DNA from: Muriicola sp041358175
Lineage (GTDB): Bacteria; Bacteroidota; Bacteroidia; Flavobacteriales; Flavobacteriaceae
Assembly (NCBI RefSeq): GCF_041358175.1
Contig: NZ_JBGKBE010000008.1
Span: forward strand, 1-64,000
Length of the DNA: 64,000 nt
Reading direction: 5' to 3'
The position numbers were made by a program, and so were the translations under genes. The notes beneath the pieces were generated by a model, which worked only from the letters and a program-made list of their open reading frames with translations, had not been told where the DNA came from and searched no databases. Shown here one piece after another: positions 8,212-16,245 of the stretch. The stretch's first letter is position 1. Every line of letters starts with the position of its first letter.

Positions 8212-8244
8212 TTGTTAATCAGGACAATAAAACCATTAATTTTG
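8212..8244 (+). promoter_or_regulatory. Bacteroidetes-type promoter of the copper operon
   Basis: A TTG at 8212-8214 and TAATTTTG at 8237-8244 fit the -33/-7 promoter pattern of Bacteroidetes with a 22-base spacer. The start codon of the first gene at 8260 lies about 10 bases after the expected transcription start. No FNR-like palindrome is present, so the copper genes appear to be outside that set. Confidence 0.55.
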
Positions 8245-8259
8245 TAGTTTTGTAGGGAA

Positions 8260-8673
8260 ATGGATTCACGTCGACATAAAATAGGAGCTCTAACATTGGC
8301 CTTTATGGTCTTGTTCTCTACCATGTCCTTTTCGATGGATATGCATTTTTGTGGAGATTCCCTCGTTGATTTTAAGCTCTTCCAACAGGCAGATGACTGT
8401 GGCATGGCAATGGACGGTGCAACTTCAGATGATATGATGGGTGCTGAAAACCACTGTTGTTCTGACGTGGAAGTTGTAGTTTCCGGGCAGGATGATCTGC
8501 ATTCCATAGCCTCAGATATTTCTTTTGAACAGCAAAATCTGATCATTTCCTTTTTGTTGGTTTGCACTCATTTTTTCAATGAGGTTGATAAACAATCCAT
8601 CCCTTTTAAGGAATATTCCCCCCCTCTTCTCATACGGGACGTCCAGCTAATGGACCAGACATTTCTCATTTAA
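8260..8673 (+). CDS. HYC_CC_PP-type small exported copper-associated protein
   Basis: The 137-residue protein starts with a signal-like hydrophobic segment (about 9-27), then has HFCG near 31-34, a Met/Asp-rich stretch and a CC pair near 67-68 (ENHCCSD), and ends in a segment with PP (EYSPPLLI). This matches the small HYC_CC_PP family often found just before CusA-type genes in Bacteroidetes. The conserved His, Cys and Met residues suggest periplasmic metal binding; the function is not established. It is the first gene of the copper operon and directly follows the promoter at 8212-8244. Confidence 0.75.
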   Translation: MDSRRHKIGALTLAFMVLFSTMSFSMDMHFCGDSLVDFKLFQQADDCGMAMDGATSDDMMGAENHCCSDVEVVVSGQDDLHSIASDISFEQQNLIISFLLVCTHFFNEVDKQSIPFKEYSPPLLIRDVQLMDQTFLI

Positions 8674-8693
8674 AGACATAATTTAAGTATATA

Positions 8694-8739
8694 CCATCCC
8701 AACTAGTTGGGCATGGTACGCGGCATTTTATGCCCGCGT
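8694..8739 (+). other. Two tandem hairpins between the small Cys protein and cusA
   Basis: The first hairpin (8694-8716) pairs CCAT-CCCAA with TTGGG-ATGG around CTAG with one bulge; the second (8718-8739) pairs ACGCGGCA with TGCCGCGT-type bases with one bulged C around TTTTA. Neither is followed by a U-run, so a simple terminator is unlikely. They could be a processing or stability element that sets cusA expression relative to the first gene. Confidence 0.45.
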
Positions 8740-8780
8740 TATTGAAGTTTCACTGGAGATTCAATACCCACACTTAAATT

Positions 8781-11700
8781 ATGTTGAATAGAACTATAAA
8801 ATACTTTTTAGAGAACAAACTGGTAACTGTTCTTTTGCTGATTACCCTTACCACATGGGGTATCATCACCTCACCCTTTAACTGGGATACGGGATTTTTA
8901 CCTGAAGACCCTGTACCTGTTGATGCCATTCCCGATATTGGCGAGAATCAGCAAATTGTCCTTACACAGTGGCCCGGAAGATCACCTCAGGATATTGAGG
9001 ATCAGATTTCCTACCCAATGACCACTTATTTACTTGGAATCCCCGGGGTAAAGACCATCCGAAGTTCTTCCATGTTCGGGTTTTCAAGTATATACATCAT
9101 TTTTGACGAAGACACCGAGTTTTACTGGTCGCGCTCACGAATCCTTGAAAAATTAAATGCGCTGCCGGCAGGTATCCTTCCCGAGGGTGTCACTCCTGTA
9201 TTAGGTCCGGATGCCACCGCTCTGGGTCAGGTTTACTGGTATACCCTGGAAGGACGTGACAAGGATAACAATCCCACAGGCGGATGGGATCTCCAGGAAA
9301 TCAGAAGCGTACAGGATTTCTATGTAAAATATGGCCTTAGTGCTGTAGAAGGAGTATCAGAAGTAGCTTCAATAGGTGGTTTTGTACAGGAATATCAGAT
9401 CGATGTAAATCCCGATGCACTTAAGGCGTATAATATTCCCCTGTACCGTGTGATGCAGGCGGTAAAAAACTCCAACAAAGATGTAGGTGCAAAGACTATC
9501 GAGATCAATCAGGCCGAATATCTGGTAAGGGGACTGGGGTATATCAAAAACACATCCGATATAGAAAAGGCGGTCGTAGCCGTACAGAATAACGTCCCTG
9601 TGCGTATCAGGGACATCGGAGTGGTTAGCCTGGGACCTTCTACCCGCAGAGGGGTGCTCGATAAAGGAGGGGCCGAAGTTGCAGGTGGTGTAGTAGTTGC
9701 CCGTTATGGTTCTAACCCTTTGGCCGTTATCAATAATGTCAAGGAAAAAATTAAGGAAATCGCTCCCGGCCTGCCTAAAAAAACACTGGCAAACGGTGTT
9801 GAAAGTCAATTGACCATTGTTCCCTTTTATGATCGGACACAACTCATCCAGGAAACGATTGGTACACTGGAGAATGCACTGTCTCATGAAATTTTGATCA
9901 GTATCATCGTTGTGCTTGTCCTGGTTCTTAATTTAAGGGCTTCGCTTATCATTTCCGGACTTCTGCCTATAGGCGTACTGATGACATTTATCGTCATGCG
10001 ATACTCCGGTGTAGATGCCAACGTCGTAGCACTTTCAGGTATTGCCATTGCCATTGGGGTGATGGTAGATGTCGGTATTGTCTTTGTGGAAAACATCATC
10101 CGTCATCTGGAGATGCCTGAAAATGAAGGTGTGAAAGGAAAAGAGTTGATGCAGCTCATTTACAAGGCCACCGTAGAGGTTGCCTCAGCAATTACCACGG
10201 CCCTTGCGACTACAGTAGTTAGTTTTATCCCTGTTTTTGCCATGGAATCAGCAGAAGGAAAGCTCTTTAAGCCCCTGGCATTCACAAAAACCTTTGCCCT
10301 GCTCAGTGCTTTTATCCTGGGGATTGTAGTACTGCCGGCCCTGGCGCATTTTATTTTTGGAATCAACTACAACAAACAGAGAGTAAGACGATTCTGGTCT
10401 GTTCTGCTCATAGTGTCGGGAATCCTTTTTTCGATCTACTTTTCCATGTTTCTGCCCATTGCCCTTACATTGATTGGCATTAATAACCTTCTCGAACCCA
10501 GGTGGCCCGAGAAGTATAAGGCCTATCCCACCTATATCAATCTGGGTCTTACCATTTTTATAGCTTCCTTTTTCCTGTCTGAAGAATGGTTGCCACTTGG
10601 ACCTCAGAATGGAACGATCATCAACTTCATCTTTGTGTTGTTCCTCATTGGGATCATCCTGGCTGCCCTGCTCGCGATCGTACATTTCTACGAAACCGTT
10701 TTAAAGTGGTGCCTGGAGAATAAAGGGAAGTTTATGCTTATTCCGGCAGTCACTCTTTTCTTTGGCTTGCTGGTCTGGCTTGGCTTTAATTCCACCTTTG
10801 GTTTTATGGCCAACGGACTGGAATCAATCGGCTGGAAAAATGTGCGACAGACTTCTGGCTGGACAGCAGCTTCAGAACTGTTTCCCGGCATCGGATCTGA
10901 ATTTATGCCTTCCCTCGACGAGGGCAGTTACCTGCTCATGCCTACTTCCATGCCTCATTCTGGGATAGAATACAACCGGAAGGTAGTTGGGCAAATCGAT
11001 ATGCTGGTGGGGAATATTCCCGAGGTAGATATGGTAGTTGGCAAGCTGGGGCGCGCTGAGACTGCATTGGATCCGGCTCCTATCTCCATGTTTGAGAATA
11101 TCATCAATTACAAACCCGAATTTATCCTGAATGAAGAGGGGAGACGGGTTAGGTTTAAAGTAGACAGGAAAGATCGGTTTATTACCGTAAATCAGGACAG
11201 CCTTACTAACGAAGAAGCTCTCGCTAAAGGTATTTCTCGGGAGGATCTGCTTGCAGATGAGAATGGTAAATTCTACAGGAACTGGCGACCTCATATTAAA
11301 TCACCAGACGATATCTGGGATGAGATCGTAAAGGTTACCAGGATACCAGGAGTGACGTCAGCTCCTAAATTGCAGCCCATTGAAACCCGACTGGTTATGT
11401 TGCAGACGGGGATGCGCGCTCCGATGGGAATTAAAGTGTACGGCCCTGACCTGAAGTCCATAGAGGCCTTCGGGATGCAGCTCGAATCCATTTTAAAGGA
11501 AGTGCCCTCCGTAAAAAAGGAAGCAGTTTTTGCCGATCGCATCGTAGGTAAGCCTTATCTGCATTTAAATATCAATCGGGATGAAATATCCAGGTACGGC
11601 CTTACTATCGAAGATGTGCAGCAAAGTATTGAAACGGCTATTGGCGGGATGAAAATCACATCCACGGTTGAAGGAAGGGAAAGATTCCCGGTACGGGTGA

Positions 11701-12608
11701 GATATCCAAGGGAGCTCAGGGATAACCCTGAAGCCCTGCGTAAAATATTGATACCGACTCCGGTTGGCGCCCAGATTCCGCTTTCTCAGCTGGTTGAATT
11801 TGAATATGTGAGGGGGCCACAGGCGATCAAAAGCGAAAACACCTTTTTGGTGGGATATGTACTGTTTGATAAAAAGGACGGTTTTGCCGAAGTCACTGTA
11901 GTAGAGGATGCCCAAAAAACTATTCAACAAAAAATTGATACTGGAGAGTTAATGGTACCGGCCGGGATCAGCTATAAGTTTTCTGGGAGTTATGAAAATC
12001 AGATCCGGGCTGTGAGCAGACTGGCCATTGTCATTCCGATCAGTCTGATTATTATTTTCCTACTCCTCTTCTTCCAGTTTAAAACCGTGATTGCCTCCTC
12101 CATCCATTTTTCAGGAGTTTTTGTAGCCTTTGCCGGCGGGTTTATTATGTTGTGGTTATACGGACAGGACTGGTTCCTCAATTTCTCAGTATCGGGAGTG
12201 AATATGAGAGATTTGTTTCAAATGCAGACCATCAACCTGAGTGTGGCTGTATGGGTTGGATTTATTGCCCTGTTTGGAATTGCCACTGATGATGGTGTAA
12301 TCATGGGAACCTATATTCATCAGGTCTTTGAAGAAAAAGATCCAAAAACGATACCAGCCGTAAGGGCTGCTGTACTTGAAGCCGGAAAGAAAAGGGTTCG
12401 GCCCGCTATGATGACGGCCGCGGTGGCTATAATAGCCTTACTCCCGGTGCTTACTTCAACGGGCAAGGGAGCCGATATTATGATCCCTATGGCGATACCC
12501 ACTTTTGGGGGAATGGCCATTCAGATTATGACCATGTTTGTTGTACCCGTACTTCAGGCGTTCTGGAGGGAGACCGTGATTAAAAATCAAACTAAAAAAA
12601 TAGCATAA
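8781..12608 (+). CDS. cusA: CusA/CzcA-family heavy-metal RND efflux pump
   Basis: The 1275-residue inner-membrane pump of the heavy-metal RND family drives metal out of the cell together with the outer-membrane and adaptor proteins encoded next. It shows the RND signature around VVALSGIAIAIGVMVDVGIVFVEN, with the Asp of the proton relay, and the periplasmic SLDEGSYLLMPTSMPHSG and SPDDIWDEI segments typical of Cu/Ag pumps. Compared with E. coli CusA (about 1047 residues) it carries an extra hydrophobic stretch around residues 535-650, probably three or four more membrane helices. Copper rather than zinc or cobalt is inferred from CopA and the HMBD/DUF3347 proteins in the operon. Confidence 0.92.
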   Translation: MLNRTIKYFLENKLVTVLLLITLTTWGIITSPFNWDTGFLPEDPVPVDAIPDIGENQQIVLTQWPGRSPQDIEDQISYPMTTYLLGIPGVKTIRSSSMFGFSSIYIIFDEDTEFYWSRSRILEKLNALPAGILPEGVTPVLGPDATALGQVYWYTLEGRDKDNNPTGGWDLQEIRSVQDFYVKYGLSAVEGVSEVASIGGFVQEYQIDVNPDALKAYNIPLYRVMQAVKNSNKDVGAKTIEINQAEYLVRGLGYIKNTSDIEKAVVAVQNNVPVRIRDIGVVSLGPSTRRGVLDKGGAEVAGGVVVARYGSNPLAVINNVKEKIKEIAPGLPKKTLANGVESQLTIVPFYDRTQLIQETIGTLENALSHEILISIIVVLVLVLNLRASLIISGLLPIGVLMTFIVMRYSGVDANVVALSGIAIAIGVMVDVGIVFVENIIRHLEMPENEGVKGKELMQLIYKATVEVASAITTALATTVVSFIPVFAMESAEGKLFKPLAFTKTFALLSAFILGIVVLPALAHFIFGINYNKQRVRRFWSVLLIVSGILFSIYFSMFLPIALTLIGINNLLEPRWPEKYKAYPTYINLGLTIFIASFFLSEEWLPLGPQNGTIINFIFVLFLIGIILAALLAIVHFYETVLKWCLENKGKFMLIPAVTLFFGLLVWLGFNSTFGFMANGLESIGWKNVRQTSGWTAASELFPGIGSEFMPSLDEGSYLLMPTSMPHSGIEYNRKVVGQIDMLVGNIPEVDMVVGKLGRAETALDPAPISMFENIINYKPEFILNEEGRRVRFKVDRKDRFITVNQDSLTNEEALAKGISREDLLADENGKFYRNWRPHIKSPDDIWDEIVKVTRIPGVTSAPKLQPIETRLVMLQTGMRAPMGIKVYGPDLKSIEAFGMQLESILKEVPSVKKEAVFADRIVGKPYLHLNINRDEISRYGLTIEDVQQSIETAIGGMKITSTVEGRERFPVRVRYPRELRDNPEALRKILIPTPVGAQIPLSQLVEFEYVRGPQAIKSENTFLVGYVLFDKKDGFAEVTVVEDAQKTIQQKIDTGELMVPAGISYKFSGSYENQIRAVSRLAIVIPISLIIIFLLLFFQFKTVIASSIHFSGVFVAFAGGFIMLWLYGQDWFLNFSVSGVNMRDLFQMQTINLSVAVWVGFIALFGIATDDGVIMGTYIHQVFEEKDPKTIPAVRAAVLEAGKKRVRPAMMTAAVAIIALLPVLTSTGKGADIMIPMAIPTFGGMAIQIMTMFVVPVLQAFWRETVIKNQTKKIA

Positions 12609-12609
12609 A

Positions 12610-13851
12610 ATGAAGCAGGTTATCATCGTATTCTTCATCTTGTTCGCTACCGGCCTGAAGGCGCAGACCCTGGACGATTATTTTAAAATCGCCTCAGAGA
12701 ACAATCCGGGCCTGTTAGCTCAGCACAGGGAATTTGAAGCTGCATTACAGCAGGTAACTCAGATTAGCAGCCTGCCTGATCCCTCGCTTTCAGTTAGTGC
12801 CTTCGGGCAAATGGTGGAAACCCGTGTGGGGCCTCAGCAGGCCCGCTTTTCACTATCACAGATGTTTCCGTGGTTTGGTACGCTGAAAGCCCAGGGCGAT
12901 GCCGCCAGTCTGATGGCGGAATCAAAATACCAAGATTATCTGAACTCAAAGAACAGACTGTACTATGAACTTTCTAAGGTTTATTACCCCTTGTATGAAC
13001 TCCGGGAATTAAGTAAGCTGGAGGAAAGGAATGTAGAAATCCTTGAATCATTTAAGACGGTATCCAATTCCAAATTTAAAAATGGAAATGGGACCCTGGT
13101 GGATGTTCTGCGGGTCGACATCATGTTAAAAGAGGCAAAGACCAAGCTGGGCATTCTCAGAAAAAAAGAAAAACCATTACAGGAAAGCTTCAACGCCTTG
13201 TTGAACCGCAATGAAAAAGACCCAATTATAATAGTCGATTCTCTGTCTCTTGAACCCTTACCTATAGATTCCTTACACGATTCTATAAACCCGGTACATC
13301 CACTGGTATATGCAGAGGAATTGAGGGTCAAAGCAGGGGAGGCATCAGAACAGGCGGCCCTAAAGAAAGGTCTGCCTAATCTGGGTATTGGTCTGGATTA
13401 TATCATGGTTGGAAACCGTACCGATTTGCCTGCTGGTGCCGTTGTTCCCCCAGATAACGGTAAGGATGCCATCATGCCCATGGTGACTGTAAGCCTTCCA
13501 ATTTTCAGGGGGAAATACAAAGCAGCGGTTAAAGAAGCGCAATTAATGCAGGAGAGCTATGCGTATAGAAAGGTGGAAGTTATAAATACCCTTCAAGCCG
13601 AATACGAACAGGTTTTATATGAGATCAGTGAACAGACTGATCTGATCAACCTTTATGAGGAACAGCGCAATGAATCGGAACAGATACTCAACCTGCTCCT
13701 CTCATCCTATGGCAACTCGGGAAAGGATTTTGAAGAAGTTCTTAGGATGCAGCAGCAAATTTTAAATTTTGATAAATCAAAAGTCAGCGCTTTAACTCAA
13801 TACACTATTGCGAAGGCAAAACTGGAATACATTACAGCTAAAAGATTTTAA
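12610..13851 (+). CDS. TolC-family outer-membrane efflux protein (CusC role)
   Basis: The 413-residue protein has a signal peptide (cleavage probably after GLKAQ, residue 19) and the long helical repeats of the OEP/TolC family, with the duplicated pattern around residues 30-200 and 235-410. It would form the outer-membrane exit duct for the CusA-type pump. It starts one base after the cusA stop and ends one base before the adaptor gene, so it is tightly coupled. Length and position are normal for the family. Confidence 0.88.
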   Translation: MKQVIIVFFILFATGLKAQTLDDYFKIASENNPGLLAQHREFEAALQQVTQISSLPDPSLSVSAFGQMVETRVGPQQARFSLSQMFPWFGTLKAQGDAASLMAESKYQDYLNSKNRLYYELSKVYYPLYELRELSKLEERNVEILESFKTVSNSKFKNGNGTLVDVLRVDIMLKEAKTKLGILRKKEKPLQESFNALLNRNEKDPIIIVDSLSLEPLPIDSLHDSINPVHPLVYAEELRVKAGEASEQAALKKGLPNLGIGLDYIMVGNRTDLPAGAVVPPDNGKDAIMPMVTVSLPIFRGKYKAAVKEAQLMQESYAYRKVEVINTLQAEYEQVLYEISEQTDLINLYEEQRNESEQILNLLLSSYGNSGKDFEEVLRMQQQILNFDKSKVSALTQYTIAKAKLEYITAKRF

Positions 13852-13852
13852 G

Positions 13853-15637
13853 ATGAAAACTGAAACAAAAAAAATAATAGGCATCGCAGCGATAACTCTC
13901 ATTATCGGACTGGCACTGGGAGCTGTTTTCTTCGGAGGCTCTGAGAAAGGTATGGCAGAGGAACATCTCCATGAAGGTGAGATGGCAGAAGAAACAATAT
14001 GGACTTGCTCCATGCATCCTCAGATAAGACAAAATGAAGCGGGAAATTGCCCGATCTGCGGAATGGAACTGATTCCCGTTGAAAACGGCGATGGAATCGA
14101 ATCCGATCCCGCAGCAATACGTATGTCGCAGACAGCTATGCAGATCGCCAGTGTTTCTACTGAAATTGTCGGGAAGGCCAAACCGGTAAAGCTTTTACGT
14201 ATCAATGGGAAAGTACAACCCGATGAACGCCAGGTTTATTCTCAATCGTCACATATTCCCGGCCGTATCGAGAGACTGGCAGTTAATTTTACAGGGGAAT
14301 ATGTCAACCAGGGCCAGGTACTGGCAACTGTTTATTCCCCTGAACTTGTCAATGCACAGGAAGAGCTCTTTGAGGCCAGAAAAATTGCCGGAACCCAGCC
14401 TATACTTTTTGAATCAGCCAAGGAAAAACTCAGAAACTGGAAACTTTCAGAGAGACAAGTTGAACAAATACTCGAATCAGGGAAAATACGTGATGAATTG
14501 CCCATACTCGCCGATATTTCGGGTTATGTAACTGAGAAAAATGTCAACCTTGGTGATTATGTAAACAGGGGACAGGTTATCTATCAAATTGCCAATCTTA
14601 AAAAAGTATGGATTTTACTGGATATTTACGAATCAGACATGGCCTGGGTAAAGAAAGGCGATGAGGTTTCTCTATCTGTTCAATCCCTTCCGGGAGAGAA
14701 CTTTACAGGTAGGATTTCTTTTATCGATCCCGTGCTGGATCCTATGACACGGGTTGCAAAAGCTAGAGTTGAGGTTGATAATAGCGACCTGAGGTTGAAA
14801 CCTGAAATGTTTGTGTCTGCTGAGCTAAAAGCAAAGTTACCTGTACAATCAGATGCGGTAGTCATCCCTAAATCGGCAGTAATGTGGACCGGGGAACGTT
14901 CGGTTGTGTATGTTAAGAACAAAACTTCAGACGGGGTGGATTTTAAAATGAGGATCGTGACTCTTGGTCCTGCTCTGGGGAATGGTTTTGTTATAAAAGA
15001 CGGACTTCAGGCTGGAGAGGAAATAGCCGTTAATGGCACCTTCAGCATTGATGCTGCTGCCCAATTAGCCGGAAAACCCAGTATGATGAATCCCGAAGGC
15101 GGTCCTGCAATGACAGGCCACAACCATGGCGGTACGGGTATACAAAATGATTTACAATCTTCAATCACAAACGAAATAGAGTCCTATGCTATAGGTCAGG
15201 AGGCCAAGGCAGCCCTTGTTACCATTTTTGGGGATTACCTGGCGATAAAAGATGCGTTGGTGAACGATGATCTTGAAAAAGCTAAAAATACCGGTTCGAG
15301 ATTTATCAAAAATATAGAAAGTATAAAAATGTCATTATTTACGGGAGAAGCTCAGCAAGTCTGGTTAAATCAGAGCGGTGAAATTAAAAAAGCCCTGGAA
15401 CATATTCCACATATGAAGACGCTCGATGAGATCAGAAAGTCTTTCGAAAAGGTGTCAATCCATATGATATACATCGAAAGGGTATTTAATGCCAATTCAG
15501 AAGCTCTATATATACTTCATTGCCCCATGGCTAATAACAACAAGGGTGCAGATTGGCTGAGTTCTTCTAGGGAGATAAGAAACCCTTATTACGGAGAGGT
15601 CATGCTCACTTGTGGGAGTGTGAGTGGAGAATTATAA
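13853..15637 (+). CDS. cusB: CusB-type periplasmic adaptor with HMBD and DUF3347 domains
   Basis: The 594-residue membrane-fusion protein links the pump and the outer-membrane duct. It has an N-terminal anchor (9-28), a heavy-metal-binding domain at 49-75 (TCSMHP with Cys52, then CPICGM at 66-71), the barrel-sandwich and beta-barrel core (about 110-400) and a C-terminal DUF3347 domain (about 440-594) with CPMANNNKGADWLSS and a late Cys. The ATG at 13853 is chosen because it immediately follows the previous stop; the longer frame from 13808 would overlap that gene. The double metal-binding modules suggest direct capture of periplasmic Cu(I). Confidence 0.88.
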   Translation: MKTETKKIIGIAAITLIIGLALGAVFFGGSEKGMAEEHLHEGEMAEETIWTCSMHPQIRQNEAGNCPICGMELIPVENGDGIESDPAAIRMSQTAMQIASVSTEIVGKAKPVKLLRINGKVQPDERQVYSQSSHIPGRIERLAVNFTGEYVNQGQVLATVYSPELVNAQEELFEARKIAGTQPILFESAKEKLRNWKLSERQVEQILESGKIRDELPILADISGYVTEKNVNLGDYVNRGQVIYQIANLKKVWILLDIYESDMAWVKKGDEVSLSVQSLPGENFTGRISFIDPVLDPMTRVAKARVEVDNSDLRLKPEMFVSAELKAKLPVQSDAVVIPKSAVMWTGERSVVYVKNKTSDGVDFKMRIVTLGPALGNGFVIKDGLQAGEEIAVNGTFSIDAAAQLAGKPSMMNPEGGPAMTGHNHGGTGIQNDLQSSITNEIESYAIGQEAKAALVTIFGDYLAIKDALVNDDLEKAKNTGSRFIKNIESIKMSLFTGEAQQVWLNQSGEIKKALEHIPHMKTLDEIRKSFEKVSIHMIYIERVFNANSEALYILHCPMANNNKGADWLSSSREIRNPYYGEVMLTCGSVSGEL

Positions 15638-15702
15638 GAAAGCATAATAATCTAATAAATGTCAACAAATATTTTAAGTCTAATCTTTAATAATTAATCG
15701 AT

Positions 15703-16242
15703 ATGAAAACACTAAAGAAAACGAATATGTTAGCCTTTGTACTTACAGTGCTGGTATTTTCATGTAAAGAAAATAAAACATCAAATGTTGATAATAGCAG
15801 TGAAAAGGAAAGGATGAAGGTATTTGCAAAGGAGGATTCCAAAATCACTTTCAACAGTTCAGATGCCGGGGATATTTTTGAGAGATATATCGAACTACGG
15901 AATGCTTTGATCGAATCTGATGCTGATAAAGCCTCAAAAGTGGCCATGGAGTTTGATTCAATTGAGGGAGGAGATTACGGAAAAATTAATGAGGTTGCTT
16001 TATTGATCGGTGCTTCTGATGAATTGGAATCACAGCGCCTCCTCTTTTCGGAGCTTACAACACTCCTTGAGCCTGTTATAAAGGACCAGCTGGTGGGTGG
16101 AGCTGTATACAAACAGTATTGTCCAATGGCGTTTAACAATGATGGCGCATCCTGGTTATCCTCAGAATCTGTGATCAGGAATCCTTATTTTGGATCTAAA
16201 ATGCTTAACTGTGGTAAGATCACAGAAACTTATACCCAGTAA
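15703..16242 (+). CDS. DUF3347 lipoprotein, probable periplasmic copper binder
   Basis: The 179-residue protein has a lipobox VFSC at Cys21 and one DUF3347 domain (about 45-175) ending in YCPMAFNNDGASWLSS...IRNPYFG..MLNCG. This end is clearly related to the C-terminus of the adjacent adaptor, so the two domains are paralogues in one operon, one fused and one free. The Cys, Met and paired late Cys suggest copper binding; this is inference. It sits 65 bases after the adaptor and 3 bases before copA. Confidence 0.8.
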   Translation: MKTLKKTNMLAFVLTVLVFSCKENKTSNVDNSSEKERMKVFAKEDSKITFNSSDAGDIFERYIELRNALIESDADKASKVAMEFDSIEGGDYGKINEVALLIGASDELESQRLLFSELTTLLEPVIKDQLVGGAVYKQYCPMAFNNDGASWLSSESVIRNPYFGSKMLNCGKITETYTQ

Positions 16243-16245
16243 GAA

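Noticed and set aside
9369..12638. Many open frames opposite cusA
   Set aside because: They are shadows of a long conserved gene, with no start signals or recognisable protein patterns.
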